From the NCBI GenBank assembly GCA_025055595.1, contig JANWWU010000105.1:1-47285 (forward strand): 47,285 nucleotides of DNA, written 5' to 3'. The stretch comes from Planctomycetota bacterium (GTDB lineage Bacteria > Planctomycetota > UBA11346). Made by a program: the position numbers and the translations under genes. Positions 37,630 through 45,763 of the stretch are shown here, in pieces (the first letter of the stretch is position 1; every line of letters begins with the position of its first letter). A model generated the notes under the pieces. It was not told the DNA's origin and searched no databases. It worked only from the letters and a program-made list of their open reading frames with translations.

Positions 37630-38034
37630 ATGACGACATTCGCGGAAGCGATTCGCAACAAGTTGGCCACCGAGGGGATCAGCGCGACGGCCGCAGCTCG
37701 GCAAGTCGGGCTGAGCTTGCCGGCATTTCGGGCGGTTCTCAAGGGGGAGAGCGTGCCGAATGCTCGCAGCTTGAGCAAATACGCCGCCCTGCTCGGTCTC
37801 AGCGTGGAAGAAGTGCAGAAGTTGCTTCCTGAGCGCAGCGGCGAAGAGCAGAAGCGTGCGCCCACGCGCAGCCGGTCGAGCGCCGCGCGCAACCGTTCGC
37901 CGACCGCAGCCCGTATCCTCGCCTTTCTCGAGCAGGCAGAAGCGATCATGAACGATCGCCTGGCGGTGATGGTCCATCGCTTGCCTAAGGAGAAGCGCGC
38001 AACCATCGGCTTGATTTTGCAGTCGATGGAATAG
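37630..38034 (+). CDS. XRE/Cro-type helix-turn-helix protein
   Basis: Protein of 134 aa. Residues ~5-65 form a Cro/C1-type DNA-binding domain: FAEAIRNKLATEGISATAAAR, QVGLSLPAFRAVLKGESVPN and SKYAALLGLSVEEVQKLL. A basic Arg/Ser linker follows (~70-90), then a C-terminal helix pair (ARILAFLEQAEAIMNDRLAV). It is a probable transcription regulator; target unknown. The strong ribosome-binding site upstream and the lower G+C of its codons compared with neighbours are noticeable by eye. It is followed after 95 bases by htrA. Confidence 0.8.
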   Translation: MTTFAEAIRNKLATEGISATAAARQVGLSLPAFRAVLKGESVPNARSLSKYAALLGLSVEEVQKLLPERSGEEQKRAPTRSRSSAARNRSPTAARILAFLEQAEAIMNDRLAVMVHRLPKEKRATIGLILQSME

Positions 38035-38129
38035 CGCGGTCGGCGCTTCCAACCGCGAGCGCACCAGCCTCCAGATCCCCTGGTCAGCTTCGAGAAGCAG
38101 TGCCGTCTTCATGGTCAGGAGGACGGGGG

Positions 38130-39539
38130 ATGAAAGCGTGCGGTGCGGCGAGCAGCGTTTCTTCAGTGCTCGCCTTGACGATCTGCTGTGCCGTGTTCAG
38201 CGCGGCATCGGTGAGCGGCGGCGAGGTGTTCAGCTATGCGCCGATGATCGAAACGGTGGCGCCCTCGGTGGTCACGGTGTATGCGAGTCGCACAGCACCG
38301 GCTCGGCAGCGAATGATCCAACCCTTTTTCGACAACGACCCCCTGTGGCGCCATTTCTTTCGCGATCTGCCATGGCCCTTCCCCCCGCAGCGCGATGGTT
38401 CGCCGCCGACGGTCACCGGCCAGGGGTCCGGGGTGATCATCGCCGCCGATGGGCTGGTCGTCACCAACCACCACGTCATCGAGGGGGCGACGACGATCGA
38501 GGTCCAGCTCGTCGAACAGGCGCGGCGGGTGACGGCGCGCCTCGTCGGCGCCGACCCGAAAACCGACCTCGCGCTGCTGCGCATCGAGGCCCCGCAGCTG
38601 CGGCCGATCGTCATCGCCGACAGCGATCGGGTGCGGGTCGGCGATCTCGTCTTCGCCATCGGCAACCCCTTCGGCGTCGGACAAACCGTCAGCATGGGCA
38701 TCGTCAGCGCCAAAGGGCGCAGCAACCTCGGCCTCGCCGACTATGAGGACTTCATTCAGACCGACGCCTCGATCAACCCCGGCAACAGCGGCGGCGCCCT
38801 GGTCGACAGCCTGGGCCGGCTGATCGGTATCAATACTGCCATCTATTCACGCAGCGGCGGCAATATCGGCATCGGCTTCGCCGTGCCGTCGAACCTCATG
38901 CAGCAGGTCGTCCAGCAGCTGGTCAAGGGCGGGCGCGTGGTCCGCGGCTACTTCGGCGTCCACATCGGGCCCGTCACCCCGGAGCTGGCACGCAAGTTCG
39001 GCGTCGAGCCCGGGCGTGGGGCCCTGGTCTCCGAGGTGGTGCCCGAGAGTCCGGCAGCGCGCGCCGGGCTGCAAGAAGGCGATGTCATCATTCGGGTCGG
39101 CGCCCTGCAGGTCCATGACCCGCAGCAGCTGCGCCTGCATGTCGCCGGCCTCGCCCCCGGCACCACCATCGAGGTCGCGGTCCTGCGCGATCGTCGCGAA
39201 CTCACCCTGCAGCTGACGGTCGGCGAGCAGCCGCAGGACAGCGCGAGCGTCGAACCCGCCAGCAGCGGGATCGGCGTCGAGCTGCAAGATCTCACCGTGC
39301 AAGCACGACAAGAATACCGCATCCCGGCACGGGTGCGCGGGGCGCTGATCGTCGCCGTTGCACCGAACAGCCGGGCCGAGCGCGCCGGCCTGCGCGAAGG
39401 GATGGTGATCACGGAGATCGAACGGCGGGCGGTGCCCGATGCCGCGACGGCGCAGCGCTGGCTGCGCCAAGACGGCGAAATCCTCGTGCGCGTCTGGTTC
39501 GATGGCAGCTGGCGCTGGATCGTCGTTCCCTCCGAGTGA
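38130..39539 (+). CDS. htrA: HtrA/Deg-type periplasmic serine protease with two PDZ domains
   Basis: Protein of 469 aa with an N-terminal signal or anchor ([20 protein letters not shown]). The trypsin-like domain has the triad His in [11 protein letters not shown] (~115), Asp in [13 protein letters not shown] (~147) and Ser in [13 protein letters not shown] (~222). PDZ1 (~262-355, [27 protein letters not shown]) and PDZ2 (~375-465, [15 protein letters not shown]) follow. It degrades or refolds misfolded envelope proteins. AGGAGG at 38117-38122 is the ribosome-binding site. The downstream thrH start overlaps or lies 44 bases away, so they are likely co-transcribed. Confidence 0.94.
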   Translation: MKACGAASSVSSVLALTICCAVFSAASVSGGEVFSYAPMIETVAPSVVTVYASRTAPARQRMIQPFFDNDPLWRHFFRDLPWPFPPQRDGSPPTVTGQGSGVIIAADGLVVTNHHVIEGATTIEVQLVEQARRVTARLVGADPKTDLALLRIEAPQLRPIVIADSDRVRVGDLVFAIGNPFGVGQTVSMGIVSAKGRSNLGLADYEDFIQTDASINPGNSGGALVDSLGRLIGINTAIYSRSGGNIGIGFAVPSNLMQQVVQQLVKGGRVVRGYFGVHIGPVTPELARKFGVEPGRGALVSEVVPESPAARAGLQEGDVIIRVGALQVHDPQQLRLHVAGLAPGTTIEVAVLRDRRELTLQLTVGEQPQDSASVEPASSGIGVELQDLTVQARQEYRIPARVRGALIVAVAPNSRAERAGLREGMVITEIERRAVPDAATAQRWLRQDGEILVRVWFDGSWRWIVVPSE

Positions 39540-39583
39540 ACCTGCGCTTGCTTCGATCGCTCGCCGCGCAGGCTCAGGTTCCT

Positions 39584-40204
39584 ATGTCGATGCTGCCTTT
39601 ACTGGCGATGGATCTCGAGGGCGTTCTCGTCCCCGAGATCTGGATCGCGGTTGCGGAACGGACCGGCATTCCGGCGCTGCGTCGCACGACGCGCGACGAA
39701 CCGGACTACGACAAGCTGATGCGCGGGCGGCTGCGCATCCTCGATGAACACCGCATCACGCTCCCCGACATCCAAGCGGTGATCGCGACCCTCGATCCGC
39801 TGCCAGGAGCCGCGGAGTTCCTGCGCGAGCTGCGCGCGCGGATGCCGGTGATCATCTTGTCCGACACTTTTCAGCAGTTCGCGCAGCCCTTGCTGGCGAA
39901 ACTCGACTGGCCGACGCTGTGGTGCCACAGCCTGGTGATCGACGGCAAACAGCGCATCGTCGACTATCGCCTGCGCCTTCCAGACCAGAAGCGGCGCAGC
40001 GTCGAAGCCTTGCGCAGCTTGCACTTCCGCGTCTGCGCGGTCGGCGACTCGTACAACGACACGACGATGCTCGCGGCCGCTGATGACGGCATCCTCTACC
40101 GGCCCAGCGCCGCGGTGGCCCGCGATTTTCCGCAGTTTGCGGTCGTCAACGACTACCACGCGCTGCGCGCGCGGATCGACGAGTTCTGTGCGCTGAACGC
40201 ATGA
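39584..40204 (+). CDS. thrH: ThrH: phosphoserine phosphatase / homoserine phosphotransferase
   Basis: HAD-superfamily enzyme of 206 aa. [20 protein letters not shown] (motif I DxE) is nearly identical to Pseudomonas ThrH, and [36 protein letters not shown] (motif II) and [12 protein letters not shown] (motif IV) follow. ThrH dephosphorylates phosphoserine and can move the phosphate to homoserine, linking serine and threonine synthesis. ATG at 39584 (or 39590) matches the family start. A GTG at 39536 overlapping the htrA stop would add 16 residues. The last four bases overlap the next gene. Confidence 0.93.
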   Translation: MSMLPLLAMDLEGVLVPEIWIAVAERTGIPALRRTTRDEPDYDKLMRGRLRILDEHRITLPDIQAVIATLDPLPGAAEFLRELRARMPVIILSDTFQQFAQPLLAKLDWPTLWCHSLVIDGKQRIVDYRLRLPDQKRRSVEALRSLHFRVCAVGDSYNDTTMLAAADDGILYRPSAAVARDFPQFAVVNDYHALRARIDEFCALNA

Positions 40205-42357
40205 GGCGGACGCTGGGCGGCGCCGTGCTCGTGCTCTGCTGTGTGCCGCTTGGCGCTGTCGAGATCACGCTCCGTGCTCCCGCGACGACGGTCGTCAGCT
40301 GGGACATTCCGGAGACCGCCCGCGCGTGCACATTGACTGTCGAGGTCCCTGAGGAAGCTCCGGCCGATCTCAGCGCGATCGCAGCGATCGCCGAGCGCGA
40401 CGGCGGTTGGGGCCAGCTGAGCCTGGCCAGGGCTGTGTCCCCCGGCACCCACCGCTGGACGCTGTCCCTGTCGCCGGAGGCCTTCGTCGCCGGCTCCCCC
40501 CCCTTGAGCTGTTTGACGCCACCGTCGCGCCTGCATCTGACCTTCGCCTCGGTGCAGGCTAGCCAAGCCAGGCTGCGCTGCACGGCGAGCTGGCTGGAGC
40601 AGGAGGCGTCGCCGCCCGCGCCGACGCGGGAGCGGCTGCGGGCGATATGGCCCGGACCCTCCCAGCTAGCAGTCGGCGAGCGCTATGAAGTCGAGGTCGA
40701 GAGCGATCCTCCCCTCCGCGGCTGGGGAGAGGATCCGCAGTTGACACTGCGCATCGCCGAACCCGATGGCTCCCAGCGAACGGTGCAGGGCTTCGTCCGC
40801 GTGCCGATGTCGTTCACCGACCTCGGAGATCGAGAAGCTGCCGCCCCGCTGGCCGCCGCAAGGTTGGTCTGCCGCTTCCGGCCCCGCCAGCCTGGCCGCC
40901 ACCAGCTGCAGCTGCACGCGCGCTGGGCGAACGGCAGCGAAGCGCAAGTCGCCTTGCCGGATGTCGTCGCCGCTGGCGCGGCGAGCACCAACCTCGTCCG
41001 TATCGACCCATCCGATGGACGCTTCTTGCAGATCGACGGTCGCTGGTGGTGGCCGATCGGGCTCAACCTCCACAACCCTTACGATCTGCGCAGTGCAGAG
41101 CGCCTTGGCACCCGTCTGACGCCGCCGCGCGGGCTCTTCGTCTATGCGGCGCTGTTCGACCGCCTGGCGGCCGCCGGCATCGACGCCGTCGAGATCTGGA
41201 TGAGTTCGTGGAATCTCGGCCTGCTCTGGCACCCTGATTGGCCGGGGTATCATGGGCTGCGCGCGCTCAATCAGATCCACGCCGAGCGGCTCGACCGCAT
41301 CCTCGATGCGGCCTGGCAGCGCGGCATCCGCGTGCTGCTCGTCCTGCACAACCACGGGCAGGCCAGCGACCGGACGGACCGCGAGTGGCGCTGGAACCCG
41401 CTCAACGCCGCGCACGGCGGTCCCTGCCAGCAGCCTGGAGAGGTCTTTACCCACCCTGCCGCGCGCGCCCTGCAGTCACGGCTCCGTCGCTACCTCGTCG
41501 CCCGTTACGCCGATCATCCGGCGCTGTGGGGGTGGAAGCTGTGGAGCGAGATCGACCTGACGGCCGGCACGGCCGAGAGCCTCGCGCAGTGGCACGCTGA
41601 GGCAGCCGCCGAGCTCCGTGCGCTCGACCCTTCTGGGAGACCGATCACCACGCACTGGTCGGGTGACTATCGGCGCGTCCACGCCAGCGTCGCGGCTCTG
41701 CCCGGCATCGAGCTCTTGACGATCGATGCCTATCGCGGCAGCGGACCCGGCAGCTGGGGGCCGCTGGAGCTGCTCGGCGGCGTCCTGCAGGATCCGGCAC
41801 GCGGCCTGCAGCGCTGGCGCAAGCCCGTGCTGGTCACGGAGTTCGGCGGCACCAGCAGCGGCCAGCCGGCGGCGGCGCGCGAAGTCGACTTCCGTCTCGG
41901 CGGCTGGATCGCCCTGGTCAGCGGTCACGCTGGCGCCCCGCTCTACTGGTGGTGGGAGTGGGTTGATCAGGGGGACCACTGGCAGCCGTATCGCGCCTTA
42001 CGCGCCTTCGTCGCTGGCGAGGACCTCCGCGACCCGCGTGCCCAGAGCCAGGCACTCGATGCCGCCGCCCCCGGCCATCGGCTGTGGGCCCGCGCCTGGC
42101 TGAGCGCGGGACGCCTCCTCGGCTATGTGGTCGCCGAGACCTGGGCCCGTGACGGCGGCACCCCTCCCCTGGTGACAGCGGGGCGCATCCGCCTGCCGGA
42201 AGGCCTGCGCTGCGGTTCAGCGACGCTCAGCTGGTGGGATCCCGATCGCGGTACAGCGCTGGCGACGCTGACACGCAGCGACCCTGCCGCGCTGTCCGAA
42301 CTCCACCCCCCCGACTTCCACGGCCATCTGGCGTGGAAGCTGCAGCTGGCGCCTTGA
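40201..42357 (+). CDS. Secreted GH5-like (clan GH-A) glycoside hydrolase
   Basis: Protein of 718 aa with a short signal ([18 protein letters not shown]). Residues ~20-260 are beta-rich, probably two Ig-like domains. The barrel starts at [20 protein letters not shown] (~276). [33 protein letters not shown] and [18 protein letters not shown] follow, with the probable acid/base Glu at ~449. The nucleophile Glu is in [10 protein letters not shown] (~546). The usual Asn-Glu of GH-A enzymes is Ser-Glu here. Substrate unknown, probably plant or algal polysaccharide. ATGA overlap with thrH. Confidence 0.75.
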   Translation: MRRTLGGAVLVLCCVPLGAVEITLRAPATTVVSWDIPETARACTLTVEVPEEAPADLSAIAAIAERDGGWGQLSLARAVSPGTHRWTLSLSPEAFVAGSPPLSCLTPPSRLHLTFASVQASQARLRCTASWLEQEASPPAPTRERLRAIWPGPSQLAVGERYEVEVESDPPLRGWGEDPQLTLRIAEPDGSQRTVQGFVRVPMSFTDLGDREAAAPLAAARLVCRFRPRQPGRHQLQLHARWANGSEAQVALPDVVAAGAASTNLVRIDPSDGRFLQIDGRWWWPIGLNLHNPYDLRSAERLGTRLTPPRGLFVYAALFDRLAAAGIDAVEIWMSSWNLGLLWHPDWPGYHGLRALNQIHAERLDRILDAAWQRGIRVLLVLHNHGQASDRTDREWRWNPLNAAHGGPCQQPGEVFTHPAARALQSRLRRYLVARYADHPALWGWKLWSEIDLTAGTAESLAQWHAEAAAELRALDPSGRPITTHWSGDYRRVHASVAALPGIELLTIDAYRGSGPGSWGPLELLGGVLQDPARGLQRWRKPVLVTEFGGTSSGQPAAAREVDFRLGGWIALVSGHAGAPLYWWWEWVDQGDHWQPYRALRAFVAGEDLRDPRAQSQALDAAAPGHRLWARAWLSAGRLLGYVVAETWARDGGTPPLVTAGRIRLPEGLRCGSATLSWWDPDRGTALATLTRSDPAALSELHPPDFHGHLAWKLQLAP

Positions 42358-42363
42358 CCGCGC

Positions 42364-42519
42364 TCACTCGCCGCCGGCGGCCTTCTTTTCCTTCTTCGCG
42401 CTCTTCTTCGCCGCGGGCTTGCTCGCGCCCTTCGCAGCCTTGGCCTTGGCCGGAGCCTTCTTCTTGGCGGCGGCCTTGCCATTGCCATTGGTGGCGGAAG
42501 TCTTCTTGTCGGTCGTCAT
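42364..42519 (-). CDS. Histone H1-like Lys/Ala-rich DNA-binding peptide
   Basis: Peptide of 51 aa, about one third Lys and one third Ala, with AKKKAPAKAKAAKGAS and KPAAKKSAKKEKKAA repeats in the style of histone H1 tails and chlamydial Hc1. Such peptides bind and compact DNA. The ATG at 42519 is preceded by a near-perfect Shine-Dalgarno, GAGGAGGT, on the minus strand. A longer reading to 42669 would add an unrelated Arg-rich segment and lacks such a site. It converges on the GH5-like gene with six bases between stops. Confidence 0.8.
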   Translation of the reverse strand: MTTDKKTSATNGNGKAAAKKKAPAKAKAAKGASKPAAKKSAKKEKKAAGGE

Positions 42520-42571
42520 GGGAACCTCCTCGGCGCCCCCCGGCTTCAGGGAACTCGCCGCGTCGAAGTGC

Positions 42572-42600
42572 TTTATACATCCCCCCCCCGTCCTGTGCAA
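42572..42600 (-). promoter_or_regulatory. Promoter with G9 tract in the spacer, histone-like gene
   Basis: Read on the minus strand: TTGCAC (42600-42595), 17-base spacer, TATAAA (42577-42572), 52 bases before the ATG. The spacer contains nine consecutive G (42589-42581). It is the best -10 hexamer in the window. Slippage of the tract would change the spacer length. Confidence 0.55.
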
Positions 42601-42677
42601 ATCCTTTCTCCCGCTGCGGCGTCGGCGCCCGCCGGCGGGCGAACTTGCGCGCGCGGCGCACGCCCACAATCGCCGCC

Positions 42678-43310
42678 ATGACCCAGCTTCGGATCTCCTA
42701 TCGCCTCGTGCGCGCGCCCAACCCGCGTGCGGCCATCGGCCAGATCGGCGGCCATGTCAAGATGGGCTATCAGCACCCGCGCGGCAAGCGCACTGGGATG
42801 CCGATGGCCTTGGTCAGCGCCCTGCCCTTGGAGCCCGGCAGCGATCGCCTGGTGCTTGCGTTCATGGACCGCAGCGATCGCTCGGAAACCTTCGATGACC
42901 GCCCGGGGAGCGGAGACAACTGCGTCGTCGTCGTGCCGGCCAAGGACATCCAGCTCTCCGTTCTCAACGGCGTCTGCCCAGGAGACTGGAAGGGCATCAA
43001 GGTAGCGCTCGGCGAGCGGATGGAAGAGCCTGTCGACCTCGACATCGATCCGACCGGGCTCGACCTCGAGGCCAGCGATGCCTGGGTCGACCTCGTCGAT
43101 GAGATCGGCTGCGACTGCACGAAGCTCGGCGGCTATCCCTTGTGGACGAACGAACCCTTGGACATCGACCGCATCATGGGGCGTCCGCACCGCTTCCATC
43201 ATCGGATCGCCGGCGACATCGTCGACCTCGGGCTCGGCGACGGCGGGGTCGTCTTCGTCTTCGTCGACGAGCAGGGCGGCGGCGCCCTGTGCTGGCAGCA
43301 AGCGACTTGA
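42678..43310 (+). CDS. DUF1963 (YwqG)-like protein
   Basis: Soluble protein of 210 aa. The C-terminal part has KLGGYPLWTNE (~155), followed by GDGGVVFVFVDEQGGGALCWQQ near the end, the pattern of DUF1963/YwqG proteins (LGGxPxW ... GDxGxxYxF ... WxxQ). The N-terminal half has IGGHVKMGYQHPRGK and DRLVLAFMDRSDRSETFDD. No enzymatic role is established for the family. The ATG at 42678 has no ribosome-binding site; CACAAT at 42665-42670, seven bases upstream, could be a -10. It is 41 bases upstream of gyrB. Confidence 0.6.
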   Translation: MTQLRISYRLVRAPNPRAAIGQIGGHVKMGYQHPRGKRTGMPMALVSALPLEPGSDRLVLAFMDRSDRSETFDDRPGSGDNCVVVVPAKDIQLSVLNGVCPGDWKGIKVALGERMEEPVDLDIDPTGLDLEASDAWVDLVDEIGCDCTKLGGYPLWTNEPLDIDRIMGRPHRFHHRIAGDIVDLGLGDGGVVFVFVDEQGGGALCWQQAT

Positions 43311-43314
43311 AGGC

Positions 43315-43345
43315 TTGATTGCAGGCCGCGCTTTTGCGATAAGCT
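43315..43345 (+). promoter_or_regulatory. gyrB promoter, probably leaderless
   Basis: Two overlapping readings: TTGATT (43315-43320), 17 bases, GATAAG (43338-43343); or TTGCAG (43319-43324), 15 bases, TAAGCT (43340-43345). Either puts the transcription start at or within a few bases of the ATG at 43352, and no Shine-Dalgarno is present. A leaderless gyrB mRNA is inferred. Confidence 0.5.
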
Positions 43346-43351
43346 CAAGCA

Positions 43352-45760
43352 ATGCAAGAAGTTCCTGCGGCAGCCCAGGCCAGTGCCGACGACTATAGCG
43401 CGAGCGCGATCGAGATCCTGGAGGGCCTGGAGGCGGTGCGCCGGCGCCCCGGCATGTACATCGGCAACCCCGAAGGCCAGGGGCTGTATCAGCTGGTGTG
43501 GGAGGTGGTCGACAACGCGATCGACGAAGCGCTGGCCGGGTACTGCACCGAGGTCACGGTGACGATCCACGGCGACGGTGCGCTCAGCGTCACCGACAAC
43601 GGCCGCGGCATCCCAGTCGAAGAGCATCCGGAGATGCCGGGCAAGAGCGCCTTGGAGGTCGCGCTGACCGTCCTGCATGCCGGCGGCAAGTTCAAGAGCG
43701 GGGTCTATAAGAAGTCCGGCGGCCTGCACGGCGTCGGCGTGTCCTGCGTCAACGCGGTCAGCGAGTGGCTGGTCGTCGATGTCCATCGCGGCGGACGCCA
43801 CTACCGCATGCGCTTCGCGCGCGGCGAGCCGCAGGGACCGCTGACCGTCGTCGGCGACAGCGCGGCGCGCGGCACCACCGTACGCTTCAAGCCCGATCCG
43901 CTGATCTTCGGCGCCAACACGGTGTTCGACTGGGACGTCATCGCCAGCCGCCTGCGCGAGCTCGCCTTCCTCAATCCCAAGGTCCGCATCGTCCTGATCG
44001 ATGAGCGCACCGAGGGACGCAGCGAGGTGTTCTGGTCGACCGACGGCCTCGCCGGCTTCGTGCGGCTGCTCAATCAAGGCAAGGAGGTCCTGCACGAGAT
44101 CGTGCACTTCAAGGCCGAGCTGCAGAAACCCCTCGAGCTCGACATCGAGGTCGCTTGGCAGTACCATGACGGCTACGACGAGCACGTCCTGTGCTTCGCC
44201 AACAACATCCGCAATCGCGACGGCGGCACCCACCTCGAGGCCTTCCGCGCGACGCTGACGCGCGTGATGAACGGCTATGCGCGCGAACACGGCCTGCTCA
44301 AGGGCGAAACGGCGCCGAGCGGCGAGGACTGGCGCGAGGGCCTGACCGCGATCGTCTCGGTCAAGCTGCCGCAGCCCTCCTTCAGCAATCAGACGAAGGA
44401 CAAGCTGATCACCGATGCCATCCAGGCCCCGCTGTCGAGCTGCTTCGGCGAGCAGCTCAGAGAACACCTCGAGCGTCATCCCCGCTTCGCGCAGCTGCTC
44501 GTGCAGCGCGCGCTGCAGGCGGCGGAAGGCCGCGAGGCGGCGCGCCGCGCGCGCGAGGCGATCCGCCGCCGCAAGAACCTGCTGACCGCATCCTCGCTGC
44601 CCGACAAGCTGCGCGACTGCCAGAGCCACAGCCTGGAGGAGAGCGAGCTGTTCATCGTCGAGGGCGACTCCGCCGGCGGCTCGGCCAAGCGCGGCTCCGA
44701 TGCCCGCTTCCAGGCCATCCTGCCGCTGAAAGGCAAGGTGATCAATGCCGAGAAGGCGCGCGCCCACCGCGTCTTCGAGCATGCCGACCTCGCCGCCCTG
44801 ATCACCGCGATCGGCACTTCGGTCGGCGAGGACTTCAACCTCGGCAACCTGCGCTACGGCAAGATCGTGATCATGACCGACGCCGATCACGACGGCAGCC
44901 ACATCCGTACCCTGCTGCTCGTGTTCTTCTTCCGCCATCTGCCGCAGCTGATCGAGCACGGCCGGCTGTGGATCGCGCAGCCGCCGCTCTACAAGGTCAA
45001 GCGCGGCCGGCACACCGAGTATGTCTATGACGGCAGACGTCTCGAGCAGGAGATCGTCCGCCTCGGCAGCAACGACGCCGCGCTGCTCGACAGCCGAGGC
45101 CAGCGCGAGCTCTCCGCTCAGCAGCTGCAGGACCTGCTCGCCGTCGTCTCCGCGCTGCTCGAGCACGAGCGCAGCCTCGCCTTCAAGGATCTGACGCTGC
45201 GCGAGTACCTCGCGCTGCGCGACGCCGACGGCACGCTGCCGCTCTACCAGCTGCGTTGCAAGGAGACGATCCGCTTCCTCGCCGACTCCGCGGCGCTCGA
45301 CGCGGCGCTGGCGACGGTGCGCGAGGAGGGCGCCGAGCCGCCGGAGATCATCGAGTTCGTCGAGCGAGCGGCGATCGAGCGCGATCTGCAGCGGCTCGCC
45401 GCGCTCGGCTACCAGGCCGAGGACCTCGACGACCGCCCGGGAGACGCGGCGCGCTTCCTGATCCGCGATGCGAAGGAGGAGCGGCAGGTCGCTGGCCTGC
45501 GCGCGGTGCTCGCCGCAGTCCGCGAGTTCGGCAGCCGCGGCATGGACATCCAGCGCTACAAGGGCCTCGGCGAGATGAACCCCGAGGAGCTGTGGGAGAC
45601 GACGCTCGATCCCGCGCGTCGCTCGCTCAAGCGCGTGACGATCGGCGACGCCGTCGAAGCCGAACGCGTATTCAGCATTCTGATGGGCGAGCGCGTCGCG
45701 CCGCGCCGCGCCTACATCGAGCGCCACGCGCTCGCCGTCAGCCACCGCATCGATGTCTGA
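43352..45760 (+). CDS. gyrB: DNA gyrase subunit B
   Basis: Type IIA topoisomerase ATPase subunit of 802 aa. GHKL domain: VRRRPGMYIGNPEGQGLYQL, VVDNAIDEALAGY, VTDNGRGIPVE, GVGVSCVNAVSEWL; transducer with PSFSNQTKDKL; TOPRIM with EGDSAGGSAKRGSD (Glu ~435) and TDADHDGSHIRTLLL (~512); C-terminus with QRYKGLGEMNPEELW. The length and the ~150-residue segment between TOPRIM and the tail are like E. coli GyrB (804 aa) rather than short forms. ParE cannot be wholly excluded. No gyrA or recF is adjacent. Convergent with the amine oxidase gene, three bases between stops. Confidence 0.95.
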   Translation: MQEVPAAAQASADDYSASAIEILEGLEAVRRRPGMYIGNPEGQGLYQLVWEVVDNAIDEALAGYCTEVTVTIHGDGALSVTDNGRGIPVEEHPEMPGKSALEVALTVLHAGGKFKSGVYKKSGGLHGVGVSCVNAVSEWLVVDVHRGGRHYRMRFARGEPQGPLTVVGDSAARGTTVRFKPDPLIFGANTVFDWDVIASRLRELAFLNPKVRIVLIDERTEGRSEVFWSTDGLAGFVRLLNQGKEVLHEIVHFKAELQKPLELDIEVAWQYHDGYDEHVLCFANNIRNRDGGTHLEAFRATLTRVMNGYAREHGLLKGETAPSGEDWREGLTAIVSVKLPQPSFSNQTKDKLITDAIQAPLSSCFGEQLREHLERHPRFAQLLVQRALQAAEGREAARRAREAIRRRKNLLTASSLPDKLRDCQSHSLEESELFIVEGDSAGGSAKRGSDARFQAILPLKGKVINAEKARAHRVFEHADLAALITAIGTSVGEDFNLGNLRYGKIVIMTDADHDGSHIRTLLLVFFFRHLPQLIEHGRLWIAQPPLYKVKRGRHTEYVYDGRRLEQEIVRLGSNDAALLDSRGQRELSAQQLQDLLAVVSALLEHERSLAFKDLTLREYLALRDADGTLPLYQLRCKETIRFLADSAALDAALATVREEGAEPPEIIEFVERAAIERDLQRLAALGYQAEDLDDRPGDAARFLIRDAKEERQVAGLRAVLAAVREFGSRGMDIQRYKGLGEMNPEELWETTLDPARRSLKRVTIGDAVEAERVFSILMGERVAPRRAYIERHALAVSHRIDV

Positions 45761-45763
45761 AGC

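Noticed and set aside
42581-42589. C9 run as a sequencing artefact
   Set aside because: Possible, but the exact 17-base promoter spacing it produces makes it worth keeping as a finding.
43199-45745. 848-codon open frame on the minus strand opposite gyrB
   Set aside because: It is antisense to a fully convincing GyrB; long antisense frames are expected at high G+C and this one has no domain signature.
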